Positions 35,014 to 48,916 of a DNA stretch of 64,000 nucleotides are shown piece by piece. The notes below the pieces were generated by a model, which worked only from the letters and a program-made list of their open reading frames with translations, was not told the DNA's origin and did no database searches. Within the stretch, counting starts at the first letter, position 1. Every line of letters starts with the position of its first letter. Position numbers and translations under genes: made by a program. Origin of the DNA: Owenia fusiformis (taxonomy: Eukaryota > Annelida > Polychaeta > Sabellida > Oweniidae); contig CAIIXF020000003.1 of the NCBI GenBank assembly GCA_903813345.2, forward strand, positions 15,078,931 to 15,142,930. The letters are read 5' to 3'.

Positions 35014-36850
35014 TGAGTGAGGTAAATATGTTTCATTGAAATTCAGATTCATGTGAAAAATCAGAGTTCAAAACTTTGCCTTCAGAAAGTTTGATTTCTA
35101 AAAACTTTAGTAAAGTTTCTTCATTTGAAAAAACTCAATCCCCCCTTTATAGTACCTGTTGTTGAAGGGACTATAAAAATTATTGTGACCTAAATTAAAT
35201 GCAAAATTTTGAACTATTTTGCAAAACTTTCTGATAAGTATTTCGGAAAATATCTGCCAAAAACTTTGTCACATAATTTGGGGAAGAAGCTGTCCATTTT
35301 GAAATTCGCCATTGTCCTTTGTTCATGTGCTTTCGAAATTGGAATTTTTTAACTTAGGAATTTTAGTATTTTCAAGTGAGATCAGAGTCTGAAACTTTAA
35401 TAAAAGTTAGCTTTACCATTAATGATAATTTTGTGAAGCTTAAATAAACTTATAAACAAAAACTTTCTCTTAAAGAAGACCAAAAAAAACTAAGTAGGTC
35501 ATAAGGCTTAAACATGACAAGGTAGCCATCTTGTCAAAACTCCAAATCTTATGAAAGATTTTAAAACCTCAAAACTCAAAGCCTGTTGGTCTTAACTCAC
35601 AATATATGTATTAGATTTAGAGTTTACTTGTATATTTTACTTATTAACCATATTTTATGCCATAAATCTTGCCTAAAGTGGGTTATCCTCTGCCGTAAAA
35701 CTTGCCAAAAATTGCCAAAAACCATCACACTTGCCTTAGCCAGCCGGTGTGACCCCCCCCCCCCCCATTTTGGTCAAACCTAATGCTTGCTTTAACTAGC
35801 CGTCATTATTAACAACCGCGTCTCCTTACCTTAATTGTGTCGTGGGACAAAATATTCTTTCTTCAATCGTGCAATCGCCCGATTTCTCCCATACAATAGC
35901 CATTACATACCACGTGCTCATTCAAAGATTTATATTTTTATACTTGTAAATATTATATTAGATATTATATTTTATAACCAAAGTGCTAGAGTTATCGCCT
36001 TTATGAGCAAACTCAAATTCAAGACCTTTCGCAGTATAAGTACAGTAATAAGGTTGATTAGGTTGTATTAAGTCACAGTATTTATATACAGAGCCAACAT
36101 AGTATTCTGATATTGTCAAAAGTTGACAAAAGTAGTCACAGTATTATTGCAATAGTGAGTTGAAGATTACATTCCATCCATTAAAACTAAGTTATATTGT
36201 TGCAATCTCAGAGAAAGAAAAGAAACTTGATGCTTACTTTTTACGCAGTATTAAAAATGTTGTTATTTTTATAGAAATAAAGTAGTTTTGTATATACGTT
36301 CTTAGAAATCACTTTGTCGTGTTCAATTAGTGTAAAAGCGAAGTGCCGCTAAAGTGAAGTTGGTAAAAAACTGTAAAAACATTGACCATTAATTGATAGT
36401 ACTAGAAAATCAAGTCCATCAAAACTTAAGAAATTTCGATAAAACCTCAAATTTCCAATTTTTCCCTATTTCTCAAAAACTTCCCAAATTTTCAACTTTT
36501 TCATAAATTTTAAATTTTTCCCAAAACTTCCCAAATTTTCAACTTTTTCATAAATTTTCAATTTTTACCAAAACTTCCCAAATTTTCAACTTTTTCATAA
36601 AATTTCAATTTTTCCAAAATTTTCAGTTTTCACAATTTTTCCAAAATTTTCATTAATTTTTCCAAAATTTTATAATTTATCAAAATTTCCAATTTTTCCC
36701 AAAATTTCCAATTTTTCCCAAATTTTCTAAATTTTCATAATTTTCCAAAATTTCAATAATTTCCAAAAATAGTCCCAAAAATATTTTTCACTCATAAATT
36801 TTTGGACTTGGAAAAATTTGCACTTAAAATAATTTTGGACTTGGACACTT

Positions 36851-37274
36851 TTGACTAGACTTGTCTCCAGACATTGTATTATCAACCCGGGTTCGCTACA
36901 CTTACTTAAAAGATGGCAAATAAGTCAAACTGAAAACTGTGATTTATGTAACGTAGTTGAAAATTATCAACATTTATTCTTAGATTGTAAAAGAGTAAAC
37001 AGAATGCTAAAACAATTAGAAGAGTACATTTTTAATCATTTTAAAATCACAATAGTTTTAACAGATATTAAAACATTGATTTTTGGATATAAAATACGAA
37101 ACATTGACTACAAACATTTTAATGAATGGCTTAATGAAATGTGGTATATCATATTTGTTAACTATTGTTAGGATACACAAGAAATTAAAATGCATCATTT
37201 TAATGCAATTATGTAGATTTGCACTGTAAAACATATTTTGAATTGAAATAAAGATAGATTGAAAGATAAAAAAA
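36851..37274 (+). mobile_element. LINE 3' end, unit 3
   Basis: Copy of the element at 14652 carried by the segmental duplication. Confidence 0.65.
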
Positions 37275-39691
37275 GTTTTATATTCTCATTCATCTTTATT
37301 GAATAATGGCGTTCCGTTGACATTTTGAAACGAGTATAATATTTGTCCAAACTATTTTCTCTTGTTTTCAGCATCTTCGTTCACTCGGCTCCCGTCGGTC
37401 GAATGATGAACGTAGTGAAGACCGGAGCGTGCGAAGATGTGTTTTCAGCGAGTAGCAAGAAATCTACAAAGCTGTTAATTGAGCTCTAAATAGAAGTGCG
37501 CATGCGTTAGTTCCGTTAGGGGAAGGGGTCTCGTTGGCGAATAGTTGCAGATTTTTAAAATATTCAAGTGAAAGACAAATCAATATTTTAAGATTTCCTA
37601 CGTTTTTCCACGACTGTTGATAAGTTGACGTCCATCACACCTGAATTTTTTCAATAGATGTTTTTCATATCATTGAAGGAATACACTGGTTTAACGTAAC
37701 TTTACAGCCGGATGTAAAGTTTGTTTTCATACCTGTGTTGTCAAGTAGTGGAGGGGGGAGGGTCACAGAGGCTTGTAGCTAGACAAAATGTGAAAAGCGA
37801 ATACTGTAATCAGCAATGGCCATGAGACAAAATATATAGGATGTCTGGAGATATATCCAATATTTGTGACTGCAACAGCGATACTTTTTAGTCTAGGAAA
37901 GTACGAAGAGAAGACATTTCATCTTTGCGATTTGCACCTTAAGAATAGTCATCGGTATTAAAATTTTCAAGTAAAATAGGTACAGCGAACAAGTCTCGCT
38001 CACGATTCATTCAAGTTACTGTGGCAATACTTAATAAAAACGGAGAGGTTTCACAAAGCCAATATTACTACGCCTATTCGTCCTCTCAATAATTATGTTG
38101 ACATCTTAGTTTTGTTCCATAAAACCATTTTTCAAGAACATATACAGTAGAACCTGTATATAGTGAACACATATGGAGCCACAGTGTTCACTGTATGTAG
38201 GTGTTCACTACAGAGAATATTCATTTTCAAGAGTCAATGTAAAATGTGTCTTGAAGTGGTGTTCACTAAACACAGGTGTTCACTAGAGAGAGATATTCAA
38301 CAAAATAAGTTTTACTGGAGATATTTTTAAGATAATAAGTTTAAGTTTAAGATAATATGTGATGGTCGCACCATACACTTAATAGCCAATATAAACTGTG
38401 CTATTAGTTCATACACAAACAATACAATTAAGTGTTATTGTTACATTTCATATTTATTGTATCAATCACTGTCAAAGACCACTGTTACTCTACTACATTA
38501 CTCCATTTAGTTTCATATAAATCTGTTGAAGTGTACAGTGAATACTGTAGACTTTACAATGCATTTCTACATGATCTACAAACATTTACTTCGGAATCAA
38601 ATAATATCAGGTTCAGGTTTATCATTGATTTGACCCCATTATTCAGGGAGGCTTTAACAGAAACTTTGTAAAGTTAAGAATTCGTAAATTCCATTGTTCT
38701 CTAACTGTGATGTCATTATATCCATGGTTTCAATTGATTTACAAATTGTAACTTTACGAAGTTTCTGTTAATGACCCCCAGGGTTGTTCCCATGGAGAAA
38801 TTCTCCATCATATTTCTGCATATACAGAGATAATTTGTCGAATAATTATTCTATGTGATGCATTAAATGCAATTGTAGTTGTTTGGCAATATTTTCTTTA
38901 AAGACCACTTAAACAAATTGTGCTTTCACAGTGATTATTTAAATATCACCAAATTGTGCTTTCTGTCTTAATCAATTAGTTACACTAAATAGTTATTAGT
39001 ATTCTTTTATTCTACACGCATTTTCTTACTGGCATTTTGGCCAATATTTTCCGCTACATCAGTCCCTTTTATAGATGGTGCTACAGACTGCAAAAGTGCC
39101 GATTGTGAGCTTTGACCAAATAAGGACAACAAAAGAGCGACTCCATAACCAGTTGCTCTTTCACCCTGAAAAGAGAAAGTCTGTGAATTATTATGGGTGT
39201 TGAACAAATACTAGATGAAATGAAATTTTCATAGACTTTTATATTTCTACATTTCTCTATCCATCTGTCCTTTCATCAAAACAGTAAGACAAATGAAAAC
39301 ACATTGGTCTGATCCTAATAATTTATGGGCCCATGGAGGTTATTTTCTCGTTTAGTTCTGGCTCCCATTTTTGTGTCATTTAAAGAAAATGGCTTTTACA
39401 CCATGAGAGCCTACCAAATAAAGTCATTCTTTGTCACTTTGAAGTATTACTAAGAGAAACATCATGTGTATATTAACCTGTTTTGCATGATATGATATTT
39501 GTATGTATGATGTAACATGATAGCAAGACCATATACAGGGTGTTTCATAATGACCGTCCCCCCATCCACAGGCAATACTAGATCACATGTTCCCATAATC
39601 TATATATCGTAATAAAGCTTATTCAATTCAGTTTTATGTCTACTATTCCTGATGGATTTAAAGAGAGGAGTAGAATGCCATATAATCCATT

Positions 39692-40193
39692 TTATACCAC
39701 TCTAAGTCCAATTACAGTTGTATAACATGGGTCTATAACAACGATATACAGTGTAGAGTGGTATATCGTCATCGTATACAACTCCTCCGTATACACTCCA
39801 GCGTATACCACTGTAGAAGTGCATTCTGGGAACTAATGAATAAAAAAATCATGAAAATTTTCATGATTTCCTAGAATCAAGTGACGTCATAAATGGTTCC
39901 GGCATGATTTGCTAGGATCAAGCCACGTCATAAATGGTTCGAGATCAACATCAGTAGTTGGCTATGGGATATTTTTATGGTTTTTAATTGTTATGATTGT
40001 GTTCGAATCAACTGTAATTGAACTTAGAGTGGCATAATAAGATTATATAATGGTTCATTCTGTATATCGTGCATTTTATACTCTCGTGAGAATATAATAT
40101 ATTCACTCGTTCGCTACGCTCACTTGTGAATATATCATATACTCACTCGAGTATAAACACGATATACAGAAAGAACCATTATATAACCTCATA
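39692..40193. mobile_element. 502-bp insertion in intron 10 of copy 3: two adjacent foldbacks
   Basis: Absent from the other three units, so its limits are exact (CCATT|...|GTATC). First part: TTATACCACTCTAAGTCCAA at 39692 pairs with its inverse ending about 40037. Second part: TTATATAATGGTTCATTCTG (40043) pairs with its inverse ending 40186, with CTCGTTCGCTACGCTCACTT at the loop. No clean target duplication. It is nested inside the older foldback. Confidence 0.9.
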
Positions 40194-41841
40194 GTATCAT
40201 CTAGTGCTCTCTGGTCATTTCTTTGAAATATTTAATACTTTTGTCTTTCAAATAATATTAAGATATATCCTCAGCATCCATCAAATGTTAGAAGTGAACA
40301 TTACTATATATATTAGTGAATTGAGGCATGGTTATCATATCTTTTTGCAGGACAAATGGCCAATTTTGGAAAATGTGGCTTTCAGATTCTATGCTAAAGG
40401 TAAAATGGGAACCCTTTGTAGAAATATGTAGCAAGTTGTAAAAACTGTTGAGCTTAATCAAAGTTGTTTCAATGAGTCCAGAATTGAACAATTAAGCTTT
40501 CATATGATGTATAACATATGTGCGTCTGCTATTTAGGATTGGTGGTGGATGGGGGGACGATCATTATGAAATGTATTTCAATAGAATGCATGACAGTTTG
40601 TGCCAGGAAATTAAGTTAAAAAGTAAAGCAGTTTAGGGCACATTAATAAATAAAAAAAAATGACACCATTTTACAATTTTTTGGTTGCAGCTCCTGTCAT
40701 ATCTATTTAGAAAAGACCAAAAGTTCTGACTTCATTTCAAGAACATGTCAAGATTTAGGCTTTTGGGGCAATAATTCACCATGGTAGGCAAAGAATTAGG
40801 TATTTCTCTTAAAATCATTTACTTTTCAATTTCAAACAATATATTTATTTCCACACCTGAAACCTTTTTTCAGATTTTTTCAGTTGAGATCAGAGGGGAT
40901 AAGTTAATGTTTAAAAAATTATTAAAAATTTTACACTCTCTTCTCTACTGCCCTCCCCCTAATTACTTACACTGTGTACAGGGTATGCCATATCTACATG
41001 AATCCAAGTCCCTGGAAAGTCAAATCCTAAATGTGCTGCTATGAACATCCCTGCACAGGACACTTGGGCATTACTTCTATCCTAAAACATAGAAACATAT
41101 TCATTGTAATCCAGTATGTTCATGAATAATCAGTATTTCTAATCTGTACTCTAGATCCGGTTGTCAAGTTACTCATGCCAAGTTTATCAGCTTATATGCT
41201 GTTTTTGGTCTACTTTGAGACAATGAAAAAATAGATCTAAGCCCATAAATGTGTTTGGCAAAATGAAAGAAACAAAAAGGCAAATGTTAAAAGCAGACAA
41301 GTTAGAGTTCCCCTGCTTTCCTAATTACATTGTAACAGCGACGCTGCTTAACATTTCAATCGATAGGTACTGTCCAGAATCTTTTGCAATTTGGGAAAAG
41401 AATTTAAGCCCATGACTCAATGAATTATGGATGATTTAATCCACTCATGTGTTGTTTCCTAGACTTTGAATTCATGCTGTCACACTCATTCAAAGTCTGG
41501 AAACAACACAAATGTTGTTCAATCATCCTACAATTCATGGGCTGAAATCCTTTAGACTAGTACACTTTCAAAAATCTGCAACATTTTACTTCAAATGAAT
41601 GAATCAACTTCAAAAAAAATATGACACAAGACGATACAATTCATTGTACAAGAACGAATAATATGCAAATGAAAAATAATGAAACTTTAAAACATACAGC
41701 GACGGAATTTTTCATATCAGCTACTGCACTGGAGAACTCTGCAAAATGGACCTCTGGACAGTAAATCATGGGATGGCACAGGTCTCCAGAGTTCTGGCCT
41801 GCCTTGACACACCCAGGCTCCCAGTTCTCATTGTTTGTTAT

Positions 41842-42333
41842 CACAGATGCATGGTATTTACCTAGAAATATCACAGACGCATGGTATTTACCTAGAAATA
41901 TCACAGATGCATGGTATTTAGCAAGACATAGCACAGTGCATGACATTTACCAAGACATATCAAAGATGCATGACATTTACCAAGACATATCAAATATGCC
42001 TGACATTTATTAAGACATATCAAATATGCTTGACATTTACCAAGACATATCAAATATGCTTGACATTTACCAAGACATACCACATATACAGGGGCATTTA
42101 CCAAAACATCACAGATGCATGGCATTTACCAAGACATATCAAAGATGCATGACATTTACCAAGACATATCAAATATGCCTGACATTTATTAAGACATATC
42201 AAATATGCTTGACATTTACCAAGACATATCAAATATGCTTGACATTTACCAAGACATACCACATATACAGGGGCATTTACCAAAACATCACAGATGCATG
42301 GCATTTACTAAGATATATCACAGATGCATGGCA
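41842..42333 (-). repeat. Exon-9 acceptor minisatellite, unit 3
   Basis: Same array as at 19141. One substitution inside the adjacent exon (GTTTGTTATC against GTTAGTTATC) changes one residue of the ITNNENW stretch. Confidence 0.92.
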
Positions 42334-43771
42334 CTAATATGGTTTTCCTTAATCAAGAATATTTTTTGTGTGGTAGATAATATCTAAAGGAGTCAAAAGT
42401 ACGAAAAAATATATTTTGAGTTTTCTAGAGGGACAATTTTGGGGTTTTTAAACTGAAAAACAATGCAGTTGGTAAAACAGGGATTAGCTATCATTTTGGG
42501 GCATAATGGAAAAAGTAATTGTGCTTTAAACTGAATTACATCACAATTACTTTATTGAGTATTGATAATTTTAATCTAGCGCTCAACTCTTTTCTTCAAG
42601 AGCAACATAGGATAAGGCAAACAATCTCAGATATATTAAGGTTACATACTGGGAGGTTTTGGGTATGGGGTTTATCCAGAGGGAGATATGCAAATCTCCC
42701 AAAGGACAAACCCCATTTCCAAACTGACTGTACATCACTGCTTAAATATCCTAAACAAAGTAGAAATTTCTAAAAAAAATTCAATTTTTTTTCTTCATTT
42801 TTTCAGTTATTGGAAGTGAGAAGATATGCCCCGAACCAGGAGATATGGCGGGAGATATAGAGGCTCTGGATATGGAAACCTCAAAATCAGGATACAGGAT
42901 ATATCCTACCAACTTATCTCCCTAAAATTCTACTGGATATAAGCTAACACTAACTGAAATTGTTTGTCCTACTCTATATGGCCAAGCCTCCCATCCTGCA
43001 CAAATAAATAAAACTGTAACAATTTTCTGGGACAACTTAGGGAGAGGACTTAAGAATAGGCGAAAGCCTTTTGTCCAATCCGTTTCGTTAAACTGTATCA
43101 ATAAAATGTATGTAATGTAATATATAGAGGAATAAAATATGTTTAATAATAAATATGGCCACTGCATTTTCAGAATATCTTACCTGTTGCTATACCCTGA
43201 GCACCAGTTAAGGTGGCCATATCTAGTATGACATCTGCCTTCAAGTCTTTGTCAGCATATGCCACACCATCCCCCAACACAAGCCTGCCTTCAGCATCAG
43301 TGTTATTTACCTCAACTGTCCTGAAAATTATTACAAATAAACTTTTAATTTCAACACCAAGAAGTGATGCGATATTAAAAGTCACCATTTTTTAATGACT
43401 GGTGTAGATATTAAGCACCATTGTCTGTATTAATGGCTTAGCTTGCAATTGCAAGCAGGTGGTGACGTTTTGTGCTGTTAATGCCTTTTACTTCCTAATT
43501 TCAAATTTTAATTTCATACAAATATTGATCAAAAATCTTAACAATCAAGTGGTCACATGTTTCTGCTGTTTTTACCTACCTGAAGTTGCATACCCAAGTT
43601 CAATTGTTATATTATTTTATGATTTCATGCCCAATAATACTATTTCCAGTCAATCATTGTGAAATATTTTTTATAGAGCTGTGAGACTTACCTCCCAGAG
43701 TATAGCTTTAGAATGTCATCAGGTCTTGTTGCGACCGAACCAACTGCATTTTCTGCCAGACAAAACACTGC

Positions 43772-44078
43772 GTGGAGATTGTCTGTAAAACCCTGAAATA
43801 AAGTACACAGTGTGGAGATTGTCTGTAAAACCCTGAAATAATAGTACACAGTGTGGAGATTGTCTGTAAAACCCTGAAATAATAGTACACAGTGTGGAGA
43901 TTGTCTGTAAACCCCTGAAATAAAAGTACACTGCGTGGAGATTGTCTGTAAATCCCTGAAATAAAAGTACACTGTATGGAGGTTCTCTGTAAAACCCTAA
44001 AATAACAGTACACTGTATGAAGGTTCTCTGTAAAACCCTGAAATAATAGTACACAGCATGGATTTGGTCTGTAAAACC
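43772..44078 (-). repeat. Exon-7 acceptor minisatellite, unit 3
   Basis: Same array as at 21071 with one more 41-bp unit, showing the array still changes length. Confidence 0.92.
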
Positions 44079-45632
44079 AGAACTTAGTGTCTGCCAAATC
44101 AAATAGCCACCAATATGCCAAAAATCACAAAATCGCCAAATTTATTAGTACCAATCTACAGTATCCCATGTCCCTGGGCTTACCTGTTTAACTGCTGAGT
44201 AGAAAGCTCCTAGTGCTCCACCACAGTCCCTCTTCATCCCAGGCATGGCAGTCTACAATAAGTGTACAATACACAATAGTTAAAAATATAAGACTGTAGT
44301 CAATTCAGCATAGTACACAATAAACAATAGTTTATAATGAATAGACTATAGTGTAAATTACATCAAAGTATTCAATACACAATAGTTTACAATATGAAAT
44401 CCACAAAAGTATACAATACAAAGCAGTATACAGTAAATATTAGAATATAGTGTATGTATTCGTACAATACATCACAAAAACAATTACAATAATAGAATAA
44501 AAGACATTGAATTCAATGTGGAAATGAAACATTGGCATCTAGTTTTACACTAAATAACACATTGGAATTGACACAATCTGATATAACATAACTGATTACT
44601 ATTGGATGCAGTATTGTAAAAGGGAAACCATTGTACTATTTAAGACATACAGGTTTTGGTTATCTGCTAGAAGATGGTATTTAGTATGCTTACTTTGCCT
44701 TTGATGGAGAGACCGCCTGTGTCATAGACGATGCCTTTTCCGACCCATGCTATAGTCCTACTAGCGCCCTCTGGTGTATGGCTAAGGACAGCAAGTGCTG
44801 GCTTGTGGACGGCACACTTTCCGACCCCATACAGTCCTAGTGGAAAAATACATACAAATCATTCCGATGTGATGATGAACTAATACAAGGGACATGCATA
44901 GCATGGTGGATGTTTCTGTAAGAGCCAAATACTCATATTCTTTCAAAGGATCAAACTAAAGGGATACTACCACCAATATTCACCAAGAACACGTCATACA
45001 CATTTTGTTGTATGATATGTTGAGAATAACACAGTTTTTTCTTGTTTGTGCATGTTTACAATTTGTGACTGCTGATTATGCTATTTCATTTCACAACATT
45101 TACCTCCAAATCCTTGCTTGTCAAGGTCTTCCCCTTGTACGATTTTAGGAGAAATTCCCAATTCTTTGCCTACAGTGGTGATTTCCTAGAAAAATGCAAA
45201 AGATACATAATTGTTTACATTGGGATTAGATAGAAAGAAATTACAATCACAAAGCAACTGTATTGTCAGTTTTCTGTCAGCCACAACCTGAACATTTAAG
45301 TCCACGAAAATTGACCAATTTCAATTTTTTAATTGAATATTATACATTCAGTACACTCCTTGTAAGTGTAGGATAATAAGAACATCCTATGATTTTTTTC
45401 AGAATATCATTTTAATCTCCTCCGGATATTCATTTTGCCAATAAATATCAAATTTATTTTTTAATGTTATTATACATTTAGTAGACTAAGTGTAGGATAA
45501 TAACCAATATGTACCATACCTATATGTGATTTTCATATCCCGAAATGCAGAAATTCCTTTATTTGAAGTGAGTTGTATATCATTGGGATATACACTGGTA
45601 TAGCCTTGATTCAATGAGTGAATACACTATAG

Positions 45633-46123
45633 GTGTGTTATATAAAAGAGTGTGGATATGTGAGTGATACCCCTACAGAACTATATGCTTTAGAGGACAC
45701 ACAAGAGGAAAGTACTGCGATCGTTCAACTCCAACCATGGACTACAAACAAGGAAGATAAAACCAAAGATGTCTCATACAAATCAACAACTTTAAGTGCA
45801 CCCAAACCAACACTTTATACAACCACAACTACTAACACATTAGTAATAAACAATTACTCCCAAGCACATTCGAGAAGCAAGGACAATACCACGCAATATG
45901 ATATTCAAGACTTCATCGCCAAACCAATCATCAAACGTATTGATCTTGTGGCATATTTTATGCCAAATGGACAACAACTCATACCAGTGGATTACTCAAA
46001 GAAAAGTGCATCTCAGATCTGAAGAGCCAGCAGTAGGACTTTATATATTTTAGTGAACATTGTGTTATATATGCTTTAAAGTGACAATGTCCGGGACGGA
46101 CATTTCCTCAAAAGAGGGGATGG
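45633..46123 (+). mobile_element. LTR-retrotransposon 3' internal fragment, unit 3
   Basis: Same fragment as at 33989. No counterpart exists in unit 4, whose intron 3 is unoccupied. Confidence 0.5.
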
Positions 46124-46657
46124 TGTAAAAAACCAGGGAAAATATTTTTGTATTTTTTACACATTTTCAGGTATGACAGTTTGTTCTTTTTATGTATTTT
46201 ATATGTATGTATGTTCCGCCTCATGTTTGTAGCTATTTCATGGTATATTTAATATGTAATTGTGCAATTTATTTTGTACTTAGAACTCAAGGAATAATTT
46301 TCAGAAGTGTCACATGACACGCCCCATATTAATTACATGCAGACATTAGAAATATGTGTTTTTACTCACATTTATGGGTTTTAAAGATTAATATCCATGT
46401 ATATTCATAGTACCAGCTTCCTTGTTATATTTATGTGTCTTTACATGTTCAGGTAACAAGTTTATTTGTAATTTAAAGTTACATAAATTTTAAACATGTG
46501 GTGTGTCATGGTTGACCTACTTTATTACTATTACTGAATTTGGAGAAGAAGGCCTGACTGATAATCCAGCCGCATTTAAATCGCATAATATCATTCTTAT
46601 TTCGTGCCATCCATCATCGAAAACAACTTTCGCTGTTGAGAAGATACGTTTGCAACA
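46124..46657 (+). mobile_element. LTR at junction of units 3 and 4
   Basis: Same as the LTR at 23391. The preceding internal fragment differs by one base (GTGACAATG against GTGATAATG). Confidence 0.75.
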
Positions 46658-48492
46658 TGAGTGAGGTAAATATGTTTCATTGAAATTCAGATTCATGTGA
46701 AAAATCAGAGTTCAAAACTTTGCCTTCAGAAAGTTTGATTTCTAAAAACTTTAGTAAAGTTTCTTCATTTGAAAAAACTCAATCCCCCCTTTATAGTACC
46801 TGTTGTTGAAGGGACTATAAAAATTATTGTGACCTAAATTAAATGCAAAATTTTGAACTATTTTGCAAAACTTTCTGATAAGTATTTCGGAAAATATCTG
46901 CCAAAAACTTTGTCACATAATTTGGGGAAGAAGCTGTCCATTTTGAAATTCGCCATTGTCCTTTGTTCATGTGCTTTCGAAATTGGAATTTTTTAACTTA
47001 GGAATTTTAGTATTTTCAAGTGAGATCAGAGTCTGAAACTTTAATAAAAGTTAGCTTTACCATTAATGATAATTTTGTGAAGCTTAAATAAACTTATAAA
47101 CAAAAACTTTCTCTTAAAGAAGACCAAAAAAAACTAAGTAGGTCATAAGGCTTAAACATGACAAGGTAGCCATCTTGTCAAAACTCCAAATCTTATGAAA
47201 GATTTTAAAACCTCAAAACTCAAAGCCTGTTGGTCTTAACTCACAATATATGTATTAGATTTAGAGTTTACTTGTATATTTTACTTATTAACCATATTTT
47301 ATGCCATAAATCTTGCCTAAAGTGGGTTATCCTCTGCCGTAAAACTTGCCAAAAATTGCCAAAAACCATCACACTTGCCTTAGCCAGCCGGTGTGACCCC
47401 CCCCCCCCATTTTGGTCAAACCTAATGCTTGCTTTAACTAGCCGTCATTATTAACAACCGCGTCTCCTTACCTTAATTGTGTCGTGGGACAAAATATTCT
47501 TTCTTCAATCGTGCAATCGCCCGATTTCTCCCATACAATAGCCATTACATACCACGTGCTCATTCAAAGATTTATATTTTTATACTTGTAAATATTATAT
47601 TAGATATTATATTTTATAACCAAAGTGCTAGAGTTATCGCCTTTATGAGCAAACTCAAATTCAAGACCTTTCGCAGTATAAGTACAGTAATAAGGTTGAT
47701 TAGGTTGTATTAAGTCACAGTATTTATATACAGAGCCAACATAGTATTCTGATATTGTCAAAAGTTGACAAAAGTAGTCACAGTATTATTGCAATAGTGA
47801 GTTGAAGATTACATTCCATCCATTAAAACTAAGTTATATTGTTGCAATCTCAGAGAAAGAAAAGAAACTTGATGCTTACTTTTTACGCAGTATTAAAAAT
47901 GTTGTTATTTTTATAGAAATAAAGTAGTTTTGTATATACGTTCTTAGAAATCACTTTGTCGTGTTCAATTAGTGTAAAAGCGAAGTGCCGCTAAAGTGAA
48001 GTTGGTAAAAAACTGTAAAAACATTGACCATTAATTGATAGTACTAGAAAATCAAGTCCATCAAAACTTAAGAAATTTCGATAAAACCTCAAATTTCCAA
48101 TTTTTCCCTATTTCTCAAAAACTTCCCAAATTTTCAACTTTTTCATAAATTTTAAATTTTTCCCAAAACTTCCCAAATTTTCAACTTTTTCATAAATTTT
48201 CAATTTTTACCAAAACTTCCCAAATTTTCAACTTTTTCATAAAATTTCAATTTTTCCAAAATTTTCAGTTTTCACAATTTTTCCAAAATTTTCATTAATT
48301 TTTCCAAAATTTTATAATTTATCAAAATTTCCAATTTTTCCCAAAATTTCCAATTTTTCCCAAATTTTCTAAATTTTCATAATTTTCCAAAATTTCAATA
48401 ATTTCCAAAAATAGTCCCAAAAATATTTTTCACTCATAAATTTTTGGACTTGGAAAAATTTGCACTTAAAATAATTTTGGACTTGGACACTT

Positions 48493-48916
48493 TTGACTAG
48501 ACTTGTCTCCAGACATTGTATTATCAACCCGGGTTCGCTACACTTACTTAAAAGATGGCAAATAAGTCAAACTGAAAACTGTGATTTATGTAACGTAGTT
48601 GAAAATTATCAACATTTATTCTTAGATTGTAAAAGAGTAAACAGAATGCTAAAACAATTAGAAGAGTACATTTTTAATCATTTTAAAATCACAATAGTTT
48701 TAACAGATATTAAAACATTGATTTTTGGATATAAAATACGAAACATTGACTACAAACATTTTAATGAATGGCTTAATGAAATGTGGTATATCATATTTGT
48801 TAACTATTGTTAGGATACACAAGAAATTAAAATGCATCATTTTAATGCAATTATGTAGATTTGCACTGTAAAACATATTTTGAATTGAAATAAAGATAGA
48901 TTGAAAGATAAAAAAA
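48493..48916 (+). mobile_element. LINE 3' end, unit 4
   Basis: Copy of the element at 14652 carried by the segmental duplication. Confidence 0.65.

Larger units (their letters stand above)
39007..45185 (-). pseudogene. Partial NPEPL1-like aminopeptidase copy 3 (exons 4-11 only)
   Basis: Exons: 45104-45185, 44694-44836, 44184-44252, 43692-43792, 43184-43320, 41698-41861, 40971-41081, 39007-39165. Exon 6 is 69 bases instead of 78: a 9-bp in-frame loss removes Ala-Ala-Ile right after the metal-ligand motif MKRDCGG, which may harm folding or activity. Intron 10 is enlarged by a 502-bp insertion. Otherwise open and spliceable. Confidence 0.85.
34480..46123. repeat. Tandem segmental repeat, unit 3 (11,644 bp)
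   Basis: Same content as units 1 and 2 plus a 502-bp insertion in intron 10 (39692-40193), one extra 41-bp unit in the exon-7 minisatellite, 20 extra bases in the AT-rich tandem repeat (shared with unit 4), and a 9-bp in-frame loss in exon 6. Confidence 0.95.
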
